Shown here in pieces: positions 8,485 through 18,671 of a stretch of DNA of 64,000 nucleotides. The stretch covers positions 744,001 through 808,000 of the forward strand of contig NZ_CP012371.1 in assembly GCF_000619905.2 (NCBI RefSeq). Direction: 5' to 3'. Every line of letters begins with the position of its first letter. Within the stretch, counting starts at the first letter, position 1. This DNA is from Nitrosospira briensis C-128 (lineage in GTDB: Bacteria > Pseudomonadota > Gammaproteobacteria > Burkholderiales > Nitrosomonadaceae). The position numbers were made by a program, and so were the translations under genes. The notes under the pieces are model-generated. The model searched no databases. It was given only the letters and a program-made list of their open reading frames with translations, and was not told where the DNA came from.

Positions 8485-10875
8485 TCAGCATACCCAGTTC
8501 CAGTCGCGGATCTCGGGCATATCCTCACCATACTGCCTGATATACCATTCGTGCTCGATCAACTTATCCCGCATCAATTGCTTGAGATATGCTCCCTTAT
8601 AACCCAGAGCGGGTACGCGGTCCACCACGTCCATTACCAGATGAAAACGGTCCAGGTCATTGAGCACGGTCATGTCAAACGGAGTCGTCGTTGTGCCCTC
8701 CTCCTTGTAACCTCGAACATGCAGATTTTCATGGTTGGTTCGGCGGTACGTCAAGCGGTGAATGAGCCACGGGTAGCCGTGATAAGCAAAAATTATGGGC
8801 TTGCAGGTAGTGAACAGCGTGTCGAAATCGCGGCCGGATAGGCCATGCGGGTGCTCCTCTTTCGGCTGTAGCGTCATCAGGTCCACTACATTTATCACCC
8901 GTATCTTCAGCTCAGGAACGTGATGGCGCAGCAGGTCGACCGCTGCAAGGGTTTCCAGGGTGGGGACATCGCCGGCACAGGCCAGCACCACATCCGGCTC
9001 GCCATCCTGATCGTTGCTTGCCCAGGCCCAGATACCGATGCCGGCGGTACTGTGCGTAATTGCGGCGTCCATATCCAGCCACTGTAGCGCAGGTTGCTTC
9101 CCCGCCACGACAACGTTGATATAATTGCGCGAGCGCAGGCATTTATCGGTTATAACCAGTAGCGTGTTGGCGTCCGGCGGAAGATAGACGCGGATGATAT
9201 CCGCTTTCTTGTTTACCACGTGGTCTATGAACCCGGGGTCCTGATGCGAAAAACCGTTGTGATCCTGGCGCCATACATGCGATGTCAGAAGGTAATTAAG
9301 CGAGGCGATTGGCCTGCGCCAGGGGATTTCCTTGGTAACCTTGAGCCATTTGGCATGTTGATTGAACATGGAATCAATGATGTGAATGAATGCTTCATAG
9401 CATGAAAATAAGCCGTGCCGGCCAGTCAGCAGGTAACCTTCGAGCCAGCCCTGGCATGTATGCTCGGAAAGAATTTCCATCACGCGCCCATCCGGGGAAA
9501 GATGCTCATCCTCCGGCAGGATTTGCGCCACCCAGGTTCTAGCCGTTACCTCAAACAAAGCACCAAGGCGATTTGAACTGGTTTCGTCCGCCCCCATCAC
9601 GCGGAAGTTGCGGCTGTCCAGGTTGAGCTTCATGACATCGCGTAAAAATTTTCCCGTCTCCCGCGTGGCTTCGCCTACTACGGACCCTGGCGTGGGCACA
9701 GCAATGGCGTAATCGCGAAAATCCGGCATTTCCAGGTCTTTCAGTAGTTGGCCGCCGTTGGCATGGGGATTTGCGCCCATTCGCCGCTCGCCCTGCGGCG
9801 CCAGCGCTGCCAACTCCGGTACCAATGTTCCCTTGTCATCGAATAACTCTTCCGGCTTGTAGCTTTTCATCCAGTCTTCGAGCAGCTTCAGATGCCATGG
9901 CTTTGAACCGATCTCCGCAAACGGCACTTGGTGCGAGCGCCAAAAACCCTCGACTTTCTTGCCGTCGACTTCTTCCGGGCCGGTCCACCCCTTGGGGCTG
10001 CGCAAAACAATCATCGGCCAGCGGGCATATGTCGTTACGCCATTGCTACGTGCTTCCTGCTGAATTGCCCTGATCTTGCCGATCACGACATCCAGCGTAA
10101 CCGCCATTGTCTGATGCATGAGTTCGGGGTCGGACCCTTCGACGAAATAGGGCTCATAACCATAGCCCATGAGCAGGCTCTCCAACTCTTCATGGCTGAT
10201 GCGCGCGAGTAGCGTGGGGCCTGCAATTTTATAACCATTAAGGTGCAGGATCGGCAGCACCGCGCCATCATGGGCCGGATTCAGAAATTTGTTGGAATGC
10301 CAAGCGGCGGCAAGCGGTCCGGTTTCAGCTTCGCCATCCCCCACCACGCACGCCACGATCAGATCCGGGCTGTCGAAAGCCGCCCCAAAGGCATGCGACA
10401 GCGAGTAACCCAGTTCACCGCCTTCATTAATCGAGCCCGGCGTTTCCGGCGCCACATGGCTGGGAATGCCGCCGGGAAACGAGAATTGCTTGAATAGTCG
10501 TTGCATGCCTTTAGCATCGCGGGAAATACGGGGATAGAATTCGCTGTAGGTACCTTCGAGCCACGTATTTGCGACCATGGCCGGTCCACCGTGGCCGGGC
10601 CCGGCTATATAGAACATATTCAGGTCATATTTTTTTATGACACGGTTCAGATGTACATAAATAAAATTAAGCCCGGGCGTCGTGCCCCAATGGCCAAGTA
10701 ATCGGGGCTTGATATGCTCAAGCGCGAGCGGCGCCTTGAGTAAAGGGTTGTCCAGCAGATAGATTTGTCCGACGGAGAGATAATTCGCCGCACGCCAATA
10801 TGCGTTCATCTTGCGCAGATCATCTGCTGAGAGCGGCTTATTTTCAGGTGTGCTTATCGACCGGGTTTCGCTCAT
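8485..10875 (-). CDS. xfp: Phosphoketolase
   Basis: Thiamine-diphosphate enzyme splitting xylulose-5-phosphate (and usually fructose-6-phosphate) with phosphate into acetyl phosphate and glyceraldehyde-3-phosphate or erythrose-4-phosphate. At 796 residues it matches the family (~790-800). Visible signatures: an N-terminal [13 protein letters not shown] region (~107-119), a ThDP/Mg motif [20 protein letters not shown] (~178-197), and the C-terminal [21 protein letters not shown] stretch. ATG at 10875 follows acaggagaaaatc, a good ribosome binding site. It lies 18 bases downstream of ackA, so the pair would turn sugar phosphates into acetate plus ATP, a bypass that conserves carbon compared with pyruvate decarboxylation. 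Confidence 0.95.
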   Translation of the reverse strand: MSETRSISTPENKPLSADDLRKMNAYWRAANYLSVGQIYLLDNPLLKAPLALEHIKPRLLGHWGTTPGLNFIYVHLNRVIKKYDLNMFYIAGPGHGGPAMVANTWLEGTYSEFYPRISRDAKGMQRLFKQFSFPGGIPSHVAPETPGSINEGGELGYSLSHAFGAAFDSPDLIVACVVGDGEAETGPLAAAWHSNKFLNPAHDGAVLPILHLNGYKIAGPTLLARISHEELESLLMGYGYEPYFVEGSDPELMHQTMAVTLDVVIGKIRAIQQEARSNGVTTYARWPMIVLRSPKGWTGPEEVDGKKVEGFWRSHQVPFAEIGSKPWHLKLLEDWMKSYKPEELFDDKGTLVPELAALAPQGERRMGANPHANGGQLLKDLEMPDFRDYAIAVPTPGSVVGEATRETGKFLRDVMKLNLDSRNFRVMGADETSSNRLGALFEVTARTWVAQILPEDEHLSPDGRVMEILSEHTCQGWLEGYLLTGRHGLFSCYEAFIHIIDSMFNQHAKWLKVTKEIPWRRPIASLNYLLTSHVWRQDHNGFSHQDPGFIDHVVNKKADIIRVYLPPDANTLLVITDKCLRSRNYINVVVAGKQPALQWLDMDAAITHSTAGIGIWAWASNDQDGEPDVVLACAGDVPTLETLAAVDLLRHHVPELKIRVINVVDLMTLQPKEEHPHGLSGRDFDTLFTTCKPIIFAYHGYPWLIHRLTYRRTNHENLHVRGYKEEGTTTTPFDMTVLNDLDRFHLVMDVVDRVPALGYKGAYLKQLMRDKLIEHEWYIRQYGEDMPEIRDWNWVC

Positions 10876-10893
10876 GATTTTCTCCTGTAATCG

Positions 10894-12009
10894 TTAATCC
10901 GCTTCGCGTTTCATTAAAGCGTCCGCCTCGCGTGCCAGGATAACCGCCTCATTTACGGGTGTAACCCAGACCTCAATCCGGCTGAAAGGGCTGCTGATGC
11001 ACGACATTCCACTGGCACCGTAATTTTTTTGGGTATCGACTTCAATTCCGCACCAGTCCATGCCGGTCAAAATTTTTTCCCTCACTTCCGGCACGTTCTC
11101 GCCCACTCCGCCCCCAAAAACGATGGCTTCGGCGCCGCCCAATACTGCAAGATAAGCACCCACATATTTACGTGCCCGGTAACAATATAAATCCACCGCC
11201 AGCCGCGCAAGTTCATCTGGAGATCGTAACAACTCACGTATATCGGCACTGATCCCGGAAACACCCAACAGGCCCGAGCGCCCATTGAGCAATCGATCCA
11301 GTTGCTCCGGTGTCAGGCTTTCCTGACGCTGGAGAAATATGGTGAGACCCGGATCTATATCGCCTGAGCGCGTCGCCATCACGAGCCCCTCCAAGGGTGA
11401 AAATCCCATTGAAGTATCTCGCGGCAATCCGTTATCGATCGCCGTGATCGAACAACCGGCCCCGAGTTGCATCGAAATTATCCTCGCACTTCGCAAGGAA
11501 CCTGGTTGAAGCGCCCGCCAGCTTTGCCACATTGACTTGTGCGCCAGCCCATGAAAGCCATACCTGCGCAATCCATGCTTTTCAGCAAGCTCATGCGGAA
11601 TAGCATAAGCTCGCGCAGTTTTCGGCAGAGCCGTAAAAAACGCGGTATCAAACACCGCGACCTGGACAATGTCCTTCAACACCTCGCGGGTTGCGCGTAT
11701 CCACCGCAGCGCGACGGGGTTGTGAAGTGGCGCCAGCAGCGCCAATCGCTCGATCTCCTGCTCGATTTTCCTGTCGATCAGGCATGGCGCGGTAAGATTC
11801 ATACCGCCGTGAACCACTCGATGCGCTGCCACGGTAATTCCCCCGAGCGCATGTGTCTGCATGAATTCTTTCAGTACGCTCAATGGTTCGCCAACGGAAA
11901 GATCATGACGTATGCTCGCCACCTCCGTGAATGTGTCGCCATCGCAAACGAAGACCCCCAGGCGAACTGATGAACTGCCGGTATTAACGGTCAATATGAT
12001 TGTGGTCAT
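10894..12009 (-). CDS. ackA: Acetate kinase
   Basis: Interconverts acetyl phosphate plus ADP with acetate plus ATP in the cytosol. The 371 residues are somewhat shorter than the typical ~400. ASKHA-fold motifs are present: NTGSSSVRLGVF at the start (residues 9-20), AHRVVHGG (62-69), VFDTAFFTALP (~118-128), RRYGFHGLAHKSMW (~147-160), the phosphate/adenosine motif GAGCSITAIDNGLPRDTSMGF (~182-202) and FGGGVGENVPEVRE near residue 297. It is the first gene of the ackA-xfp unit, and the partnership with phosphoketolase fits its use in acetyl-phosphate disposal. Confidence 0.95.
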   Translation of the reverse strand: MTTIILTVNTGSSSVRLGVFVCDGDTFTEVASIRHDLSVGEPLSVLKEFMQTHALGGITVAAHRVVHGGMNLTAPCLIDRKIEQEIERLALLAPLHNPVALRWIRATREVLKDIVQVAVFDTAFFTALPKTARAYAIPHELAEKHGLRRYGFHGLAHKSMWQSWRALQPGSLRSARIISMQLGAGCSITAIDNGLPRDTSMGFSPLEGLVMATRSGDIDPGLTIFLQRQESLTPEQLDRLLNGRSGLLGVSGISADIRELLRSPDELARLAVDLYCYRARKYVGAYLAVLGGAEAIVFGGGVGENVPEVREKILTGMDWCGIEVDTQKNYGASGMSCISSPFSRIEVWVTPVNEAVILAREADALMKREAD

Positions 12010-12478
12010 GGGCTCAAAAACATATCGCCAGTCGCGAGCCTTGGAAACGACCGAGACTGGACATCAGGCAACTTGATTCTCTGATTAAACACGATTGTGC
12101 ATGGAAGTCTGTACGCCAGATTACATATGACACTCTATTTCGATCCCAGCCATAATCCACAGTGCTTCGGAACAACTGTTCAGGCTAAGGTGTACATCAC
12201 TGCCGACAGCGATAAATCCTCGTATCAAAATAGTAAGTGACAAGATCGCACTTACGGCTTCGCTGGTGGTCAGAACACTGATGCCGACAATCATCGATCG
12301 ATCGCTAAAATCAGCCACGTCTTTCGATGCGGTTCCCTTATCCGGGCAGTAATATGACGAGATTGTGATTAACGTTGGCAAACGCTTTCAGACAGGCGTA
12401 TCCGATGCAATTTATGGAACATCCAGGTGAATCGATAATGCTATACTCTTCCTTTCACCGTCCTCTCAGGAGACCATC
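12010..12478. other. Divergent intergenic region ackA / Tim44-like
   Basis: Divergent promoter space. The right end has a plausible -10 (tatact near 12442) and a clear ribosome binding site (caggagaccatc) for the gene at 12479. An 86-codon frame on the minus strand (12121-12381) lacks a ribosome binding site and protein-like features, so I do not call it. Confidence 0.5.
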
Positions 12479-13354
12479 ATGAAGAAAATATTGACCCTGC
12501 TGACTCTGGCCATTTTAAGCTTCGGATTGGCCGCCTTTGATGCCGAAGCAAGGCGCTTTGGCGGCGGCAAGAGCATTGGCAAGCAACGTGAAGCCATCAG
12601 CCCGCAAACGCCTCCCAAATCGGCGCAAACACCCCCTGCTGCGTCGGCACCCGCCGCGGCGGGCAATAGGTGGATGGGCCCGCTGGCTGGATTGGCTGCG
12701 GGAGGATTGCTGGCAGCATTATTCATGGGTGGCGCATTTGAAGGCATCAATATGATGGATGTGTTGATGCTGGCTGCGCTGATGGCTGCGGTTTTCTTCG
12801 TCGTGCGCATGATGCGCAAACCGCGGCAGGAACATTCGGCACGACCGATGCAGTATTCGGGCATGGGAGCAGGCCCCGGCAGTAGCGGGACCGCGACGGC
12901 GACAGAACACGCAACGGCACCGGGGGAAAGTACGGCAGCACCAGCCCAGGCACAAGCTGTTGCCAGCAAAACCGCGAATATTCCCGCGGACTTCCAGGTC
13001 GAGCCATTCCTGCGCAATGCAAAAACGTCATTCATCCGCTTGCAAGCGGCCAATGATGCCCGGGACCTGAGCGACATCCGGGAATACACTACGCCGGAAA
13101 TGTTTGCGGAGATCAGCATGCAGATCTCCGAACGCGGCAATGAACCTCAAAGAACCGAGGTGATGGGTATCAATGCGGAACTGCTTGAGGTGGTTACCGA
13201 GAACAACACGGCCATTGCCAGCGTCCGGTTCAACGGGCAACTGCGGGAGTCTTCCAATCCACCGGAAGCATTTGATGAAATCTGGCACGTGCAGAAGAAT
13301 ATCAAGGACCCTGAATCCGTCTGGCTGTTGGCAGGAATTCAGCAAGTCTCATAG
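12479..13354 (+). CDS. Tim44-like domain protein
   Basis: A 291-residue exported or membrane-anchored protein. Residues 1-25 form a signal sequence ending near AEARRFGGG. A Pro/Ala/Gln-rich linker follows (~40-60), then two hydrophobic segments (about 64-82 and 92-107) and a second low-complexity linker. The C-terminal ~140 residues (from about 155, FQVEPFLRNAKTSFIRLQAA onward) are a Tim44-like domain of the NTF2 fold, a lipid- or protein-binding module common in proteobacteria. The exact function is unknown. Only 11 bases separate it from ubiJ, suggesting one transcript with the ubiquinone genes. Confidence 0.88.
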   Translation: MKKILTLLTLAILSFGLAAFDAEARRFGGGKSIGKQREAISPQTPPKSAQTPPAASAPAAAGNRWMGPLAGLAAGGLLAALFMGGAFEGINMMDVLMLAALMAAVFFVVRMMRKPRQEHSARPMQYSGMGAGPGSSGTATATEHATAPGESTAAPAQAQAVASKTANIPADFQVEPFLRNAKTSFIRLQAANDARDLSDIREYTTPEMFAEISMQISERGNEPQRTEVMGINAELLEVVTENNTAIASVRFNGQLRESSNPPEAFDEIWHVQKNIKDPESVWLLAGIQQVS

Positions 13355-13365
13355 ATCCGGCCGCA

Positions 13366-13938
13366 ATGCTGGCATCCGTTGCGATAGCCCCGCTTAACCA
13401 CTTGTTGCGCGGAGAGAGTTGGGCGCGTAAGCGGTTGCAGCTTCATGCAGGCAGGACGGCACGTTTTCGCCTCCCTCCCTTCCCTGACCTCGCCCTGACC
13501 ATCCAGGCCAGCGGTGAGGTTTCGGCGGCGGCAAAGGGCGCGCTCGATGACGCCACCTTGACGCTTATTCCAGGTTTATTGCCACGCTTGCTTGCCCATG
13601 ATGAAGATGCCTATCGCGAAGTCAGGATCTCGGGTGATAGCGAGTTTGCGGAAGAAATTCTCCTTATCGGAAAAAGCCTGCATTGGGATGTGGAGCAGGA
13701 TATTAGCGGTGTAACGGGAGATATCCTCGCGCATCGGGTAGTGAAGGCCGGCGAAGGCCTGATGCACTGGCAAGCTGAAACCGCACGTAATTTATGGCAG
13801 ACGCTGACGGAATATCTGACAGAAGAGCAGCCATTGCTTGCAAAATCAATGGATATGCACGAGCTTATTCATGAAATAAACACATTACGGAACCATGCCG
13901 CAAGTCTGGAAATGCGCGTGAACGCGTTGGATCGCTAA
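13366..13938 (+). CDS. ubiJ: Ubiquinone biosynthesis accessory factor UbiJ
   Basis: A 190-residue protein with an N-terminal SCP2 lipid-binding domain (about residues 10-105: HLLRGESWARKRLQLHAGRT, then ALTIQASGEV and ALDDATLTLIPGLLPRLL) and a C-terminal helical region ending in a likely coiled coil (LIHEINTLRNHAASLEMRVNALDR). UbiJ binds ubiquinone intermediates and scaffolds the soluble Ubi complex in aerobic ubiquinone synthesis. The assignment rests on domain layout and on ubiB directly downstream, the usual ubiE-ubiJ-ubiB order minus ubiE, which is not in this window. Confidence 0.88.
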   Translation: MLASVAIAPLNHLLRGESWARKRLQLHAGRTARFRLPPFPDLALTIQASGEVSAAAKGALDDATLTLIPGLLPRLLAHDEDAYREVRISGDSEFAEEILLIGKSLHWDVEQDISGVTGDILAHRVVKAGEGLMHWQAETARNLWQTLTEYLTEEQPLLAKSMDMHELIHEINTLRNHAASLEMRVNALDR

Positions 13939-14002
13939 AAAGTCGGCTTCACGACAAACAAAATTGAGAAGATTACAGACGTACCACCATTCCTTGGCAT
14001 AA

Positions 14003-15517
14003 ATGCGTTTCTTTCGCCTTCTCAAAATACTCTCGGTAGCATTTCGTTTTGGCCTGGATGAATTTTTTCTGGGCCACGAGCGGCTTCGGTTTCTGCGGCC
14101 TGCTGTCAAGGTGGCGACGTTCTGGCGGCGGCTGGATAGGGCGCGAGGCGAACGCCTGCGCCTTGCGCTGGAAACCCTTGGCCCTATATTCGTCAAGTTT
14201 GGCCAGATGCTTTCGACTCGCCGGGATCTTCTGCCGCAGGATATCGCCGATGAACTGGCCAAGCTGCAAGATCAGGTCCCGCCGTTTCCCTCCAGTCTCG
14301 CCATCAAGACGCTGGAGCAGATCTATGGAAAACCGGTCACCGAGGTCTTTCTGGTCTTTGACGCAGAACCGGTAGCCAGTGCATCCATCGCACAGGTTCA
14401 TCTGGCGGTGCTGCATGACGGAACGGAAGTTGCGGTCAAGGTGCTGCGACCGGGCATCGCTCCCATCATCGCACATGACGTGGCATTGATGGATTCCGGC
14501 GCTTTGCTGGTCGAAGCGCTGTGGCCCGACGGCAAGCGGCTTAAGCCGCGCGAGGTGGTGACCGAATTTGCCCGGCATCTGGACGACGAGTTGGATCTCA
14601 TGCGCGAGGCATCGAACTGCAGTCAGCTGCGGCGTAATTTTCTGGATTCTCCATTGCTGTTAGTGCCCGAAGTTTACTGGGATTATTGCTATTCCGGCGT
14701 TATGGTGATGCAGCGCGTAAAAGGCATACCTATCAGCCAGGTGACGAAACTACGCGAGCAGGGAGTCGATATTCCAAGACTTGCCAGAGTCGGCGTGGAA
14801 ATATTTTTTACTCAGGTATTTCGGGACGGTTATTTCCACGCCGATATGCATCCGGGCAATATCTTTGTTGGCCAGGACGGACGTTACATCGCGGTCGATT
14901 TCGGCATAATGGGAACGCTCACCGACGAGGACAAAAATTATCTGGCGCAGAATTTCCTGGCATTTTTTCGGCGCGACTACAAGCGTGTGGCCGAGGCGCA
15001 TGTGGAGGCGGGGTGGGCGCCGAAAAATACTCGCGTTGATGATTTCGAAACTGCGATTCGTGCCGTATGCGAACCCATCTTTGACAAGCCGCTGAAGGAA
15101 ATTTCCTTTGGCCGCGTGCTGCTGCGGCTGTTCCAGACATCACGCCAATTTAATGTTGAAATCCAGCCGCAGCTGGTAATGCTGCAAAAAACCTTATTGA
15201 ATATCGAAGGGCTGGGGCGCGACCTCGACCCCGATCTCGACCTGTGGACGACGGCGAAGCCCTACCTGGAAAACTGGATGGCCGAACAGCTTGGCTGGCG
15301 CGGGCTAACTCGGCGGCTGGCCAAGGAAGCATCGAGCTGGGCAGTCATCATGCCGCAGTTTCCACGCTTGCTGCATCAGGTTTTAAATGAAAATCGCACA
15401 CAGGCGATGGACGAAAAAATAACCGAAATACTCACCGAACAAAAACGCCAAAGCCGCTTATTCGCTGCTATTGCAGCGATACTGGCAGCATTGCTGCTGT
15501 GGCAGACATGGCACTGA
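14003..15517 (+). CDS. ubiB: Ubiquinone biosynthesis kinase-like protein UbiB
   Basis: Atypical kinase/ATPase of the ADCK/UbiB family, required for ubiquinone synthesis, probably by helping extract lipid precursors from the membrane. At 504 residues it is family length. Key motifs: KxGQ as [15 protein letters not shown] (~60-74), an Ala-rich loop [11 protein letters not shown] (~122-132), the ATP lysine in [10 protein letters not shown] (~140-149), the catalytic loop [12 protein letters not shown] (~279-290) and the metal motif VDFGIMG (~298-304). A C-terminal hydrophobic helix ([16 protein letters not shown], ~485-500) anchors it. It lies 64 bases after ubiJ, and the gene is followed after 6 bases by an inverted-repeat element. 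Confidence 0.95.
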   Translation: MRFFRLLKILSVAFRFGLDEFFLGHERLRFLRPAVKVATFWRRLDRARGERLRLALETLGPIFVKFGQMLSTRRDLLPQDIADELAKLQDQVPPFPSSLAIKTLEQIYGKPVTEVFLVFDAEPVASASIAQVHLAVLHDGTEVAVKVLRPGIAPIIAHDVALMDSGALLVEALWPDGKRLKPREVVTEFARHLDDELDLMREASNCSQLRRNFLDSPLLLVPEVYWDYCYSGVMVMQRVKGIPISQVTKLREQGVDIPRLARVGVEIFFTQVFRDGYFHADMHPGNIFVGQDGRYIAVDFGIMGTLTDEDKNYLAQNFLAFFRRDYKRVAEAHVEAGWAPKNTRVDDFETAIRAVCEPIFDKPLKEISFGRVLLRLFQTSRQFNVEIQPQLVMLQKTLLNIEGLGRDLDPDLDLWTTAKPYLENWMAEQLGWRGLTRRLAKEASSWAVIMPQFPRLLHQVLNENRTQAMDEKITEILTEQKRQSRLFAAIAAILAALLLWQTWH

Positions 15518-15523
15518 AACGCT

Positions 15524-15684
15524 AGCAGCCTGTCGAACTCGAAGAATCGCAGCGAAAGTGGCTGGGCGAGGGCAGATTTTGCGGATTTGAAGGCCAATAG
15601 CTATTCTATTGGCCGAAAAAGCAGCGAAATATAAACCAGCCAGACGCTTTTGCAGCCGATTTCCTTTAAGTCCGACAGGCTGCT
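15524..15684. repeat. 161-bp terminal-inverted-repeat element, copy 1
   Basis: Ends are agcagcctgtcgaact (15524-15539) and agtccgacaggctgct (15669-15684), a 16-bp inverted repeat with one mismatch. The middle holds a hairpin (ggccaatag ctatt ctattggcc). It is strongly similar along its whole length to the copy at 20310-20473. It has no coding capacity. It sits 6 bases past the ubiB stop, so in RNA it could fold and act as a terminator or 3' stabiliser. Confidence 0.75.
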
Positions 15685-15876
15685 CCAGGTCTCCAAGCTC
15701 CTTGTCCGCGTGTACGCGCGGGTTGTCGTCCCGACAAATTTCCCGCATTCACCACCGGCCCTACTCTGCCTATACTCCGGCTAGCCTATAAGCATATCGA
15801 TGCATGTGGATCGGGAGCGGCAGGCGGAACAAATTTTGGTAAAATTCCTGTCTTTTGTCTTTTAACCGGCACGACA

Positions 15877-16962
15877 ATGGCACTACTTGAAATCCGTAAT
15901 GTCACACGGCGCTTTGGCAGCTATACCGCGGTCGATAATGTCAGCATCAGTGTGGAGTCGGGTGAATTCTTCACGCTGCTGGGGCCATCGGGTTGTGGTA
16001 AAACGACGCTCCTGCGGATGATAGCCGGGTTCGATCTTCCGGATTCAGGCCAAATCCTGTTGGACGGAAGAGACATGGTCGGCACGCCGCCGGAAAAACG
16101 CCCGGTCCATACCGTATTTCAAACATACGCGTTGTTCCCGCATATGACCGTAGCGGACAATATTGCGTTTCCGCTCAAGATGGCTGGTAAAAAACCACAT
16201 GAAATAAAAACCAGCGTAGCGGATGCCCTGGACAGCGTACACCTGTCGAATTTCAGCAACCGTTTCCCCAATGAATTATCGGGTGGGCAGAAACAGCGAG
16301 TGGCGTTTGCCAGAGGATTAGTCAACCGCCCCCGGTTGTTGCTGCTGGATGAACCATTGGGTGCACTCGATGCCAAATTGCGCGAGGAAATGCAGATGGA
16401 GTTGATCAATCTTCAGAAAGAAGTTGGGGTAACATTCGTTTTTGTTACCCATGCCCAGAACGAAGCGCTGGCGCTGTCACATCGCATCGCGGTGATGAAC
16501 CGCGGCAATGTCGAACAAATCGACGAACCTTCCAAAATCTATGGTTTTCCCAGAAATCGCTTTGTTGCGGATTTTATCGGCAAGATCAGCATGATGAGCG
16601 CACAAGTCCTGGAGGCTTCGCCTACCCATTTGAGACTTGATGTAGGCGAAGTGGGGGAAATTACAACCGCCGGCAAGGAAGGTATCAAACCCGGCGATAA
16701 AGGTACGATCGCGATTCGTCCCGAACAGGTATTGATTTCCCACCCCTCGGAGGAACCACGCCTGAAAAATCATTTCCTCGGTAAAGTACGTGATTTTTTA
16801 TATGTTGGAGATGTTACCACCTATATCGTTGAGCTCGCCAATGGCGCCGATATAGAGGCTTTGCTGCCTAATTCCGCACCTGGACGCGCAAAGTTTTTCG
16901 AGGTAGGGGATCCAGTAAGCGTCTCATGGCATCACGACGCCGGTATTTTTCTCAATGACTAA
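15877..16962 (+). CDS. potA: Polyamine ABC transporter ATPase PotA
   Basis: ATP-binding subunit of a spermidine/putrescine-type importer, acting on the inner face of the membrane. The 361 residues have all ABC motifs: Walker A GPSGCGKTT (~37-45), signature LSGGQKQRVAFARGLVNRP (~134-152), Walker B LLLLDEPLGALD (~155-166) and the switch His in FVTHAQNEALALSHR. The C-terminal TOBE regulatory domain covers ~240-361. First gene of potABCD: its stop overlaps the potB start by 8 bases. Substrate is inferred from the potD relationship, not proved. Confidence 0.93.
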   Translation: MALLEIRNVTRRFGSYTAVDNVSISVESGEFFTLLGPSGCGKTTLLRMIAGFDLPDSGQILLDGRDMVGTPPEKRPVHTVFQTYALFPHMTVADNIAFPLKMAGKKPHEIKTSVADALDSVHLSNFSNRFPNELSGGQKQRVAFARGLVNRPRLLLLDEPLGALDAKLREEMQMELINLQKEVGVTFVFVTHAQNEALALSHRIAVMNRGNVEQIDEPSKIYGFPRNRFVADFIGKISMMSAQVLEASPTHLRLDVGEVGEITTAGKEGIKPGDKGTIAIRPEQVLISHPSEEPRLKNHFLGKVRDFLYVGDVTTYIVELANGADIEALLPNSAPGRAKFFEVGDPVSVSWHHDAGIFLND

Positions 16963-17869
16963 AGAAGAAGCCAATGCGCCTCGCGCTGCCCGATTTCTGG
17001 TAAGCGGACCGCCGCTATTGTTCCTGGTCGTATTCTTCGTCGCTCCCAGCCTGATCATGATTCTCACCTCGTTCCGCTTTCCGGGCGAGTTCGGTGGCCT
17101 GGCACCCATCACTGCACCCGCGGGCGCGGACCACGGCGAATACGGCCTTACCGCCGAAGCTTACCAGTTTTTTTTCAGCAACATTCTTTACGCGGAAATT
17201 TTTCTCAAATCCTTCGGCGTTGCGTCGGCAACCACCCTCATTTGTCTTGTTATGGCCTATCCGCTGGCAGTGCTGATCGCGCGCAGTGAAAAACGCTTCC
17301 GAAACCTGATGGTGCTGCTGGTAGTGTTGCCATTTGCCAGTAATTTTCTCATCCGTATTTATGCCTGGATGATTATTCTTGGGCCTGAATCCGGGCTCAG
17401 CCATTTCATCAATGCTATTCTCGGCGCATTCGGGATTGCCCCTGTGACGTTGTTGTTCTCGCCGTTTGCCGTATTGATCGGCATGGTATATGTACACCTG
17501 CCGTTTATGGTGCTGCCGCTTTATACCAACCTGGAAAAGCATGATCCCTCGCTTCTGGACGCCGCACAGGATCTGGGCGCCAACGGCTGGCAGCGGTTCT
17601 GGCGCGTCACGTGGCCGCTATCCCTGCCCGGCGTTTTTTCGGGTTCGGCACTCGTATTCATCCCGGTACTCGGCATGTTCGCGGTGCCGGACATACTCGG
17701 CGGTACGGGCGACATTCTCATCGGCAATCTGATCAAGGATCAATTCCTCGGCACCCGTGACTGGCCTTTTGGTTCAGCGCTATCAATCATGCTGACGCTG
17801 GCGGTGCTATCCGTCGCCGGGTTGACCGCCTGGTTCGCTCGCTCGGCCACCGGGCGGCGCGCGGCATAG
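16955..17869 (+). CDS. potB: Polyamine ABC transporter permease PotB
   Basis: Inner-membrane permease of the polyamine importer, 304 residues with about six transmembrane helices: the first near 20-40 (PLLFLVVFFVAPSLIMILTS), then ~85-105, 116-140, 165-190, 225-245 and 272-292. The cytoplasmic coupling motif (EAA loop) reads LLDAAQDLGANGWQRFWRVT at about residues 199-218, where PotA docks. It overlaps potA by 8 bases and is followed by potC after one base, so the genes are translationally coupled. Confidence 0.92.
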   Translation: MTKEEANAPRAARFLVSGPPLLFLVVFFVAPSLIMILTSFRFPGEFGGLAPITAPAGADHGEYGLTAEAYQFFFSNILYAEIFLKSFGVASATTLICLVMAYPLAVLIARSEKRFRNLMVLLVVLPFASNFLIRIYAWMIILGPESGLSHFINAILGAFGIAPVTLLFSPFAVLIGMVYVHLPFMVLPLYTNLEKHDPSLLDAAQDLGANGWQRFWRVTWPLSLPGVFSGSALVFIPVLGMFAVPDILGGTGDILIGNLIKDQFLGTRDWPFGSALSIMLTLAVLSVAGLTAWFARSATGRRAA

Positions 17870-17870
17870 C

Positions 17871-18671
17871 ATGAGCCGCACCAATATCTGGCTTTGGTCC
17901 GCAGCCGGCGTGATTTACGCCTTCCTGTACGTTCCGCTGGTTATCGTGGTTTTGTATTCGTTCAACGATTCAAAGCTGAATGCCGAGTGGGTGGGATTCA
18001 CATTGTCCTGGTATAAGACACTGTTCCAGAATACGGAAATGCTCACCGCCGCGCGCAATTCGCTGATCATCGCGCTCAGTGCAAGTTTCAGCGCAACCCT
18101 GCTCGGTACGATGGCTGGCCTGGCGATACATCGGTATAAGCTCAAGGTCTTGCCGATATTGGTGTTCACGCCGGTGGCGATGCCCGAAATCCTTCTGGGC
18201 GTATCGCTGCTTTTATTCTTTTTGCAGGTGCTTAATTTAACGCTCGGCATGGTGTCCATCATCATTGCGCACACGACATTTTGTATCGGTTTCGTTGCCA
18301 TCATCGTACGGGCGCGGCTCCAGGGCATGGATGAAAGTATTTTTGAAGCCGCGCGCGATCTCGGCGCCTCTCCCTGGCAGACTTTTCGTCTTGTCACCTT
18401 GCCGTTGATCATGCCCGCCGTGGTTGCCGGTGCATTGATGTCGTTTACCTTGTCCATCGATGACTTTGTCATTACATTCTTTACCAAGGGGGTGGGTGAA
18501 CCGATTCTCCCCATCCATATCTATACGATGATAAAGGTTGCGGTGACGCCGGAAGTGAACGCCATCTCCACATTATTGATGCTGCTCACGCTGGTCATGA
18601 TCATCATTGCGGCCAGGCTCGAATCGCATGCTTCATCAAGCGCGAACGCAACGTCGCGCGAGACGGGATGA
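17871..18671 (+). CDS. potC: Polyamine ABC transporter permease PotC
   Basis: Second permease of the polyamine importer, 266 residues, about six helices starting at ~10-30 (WSAAGVIYAFLYVPLVIVVL). The EAA loop is IFEAARDLGASPWQTFRLVT at ~156-175, matching that of PotB and typical of the PotC/PotI branch. The conserved SIDDFVITFF segment follows at ~200-209. The stop overlaps the potD start (ATGATG) by 4 bases. It works as a heterodimer with PotB. Confidence 0.92.
   Translation: MSRTNIWLWSAAGVIYAFLYVPLVIVVLYSFNDSKLNAEWVGFTLSWYKTLFQNTEMLTAARNSLIIALSASFSATLLGTMAGLAIHRYKLKVLPILVFTPVAMPEILLGVSLLLFFLQVLNLTLGMVSIIIAHTTFCIGFVAIIVRARLQGMDESIFEAARDLGASPWQTFRLVTLPLIMPAVVAGALMSFTLSIDDFVITFFTKGVGEPILPIHIYTMIKVAVTPEVNAISTLLMLLTLVMIIIAARLESHASSSANATSRETG

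Noticed and set aside
12121-12381. 86-codon minus-strand frame
   Set aside because: TTG start without a ribosome binding site, no family resemblance; more likely promoter DNA.
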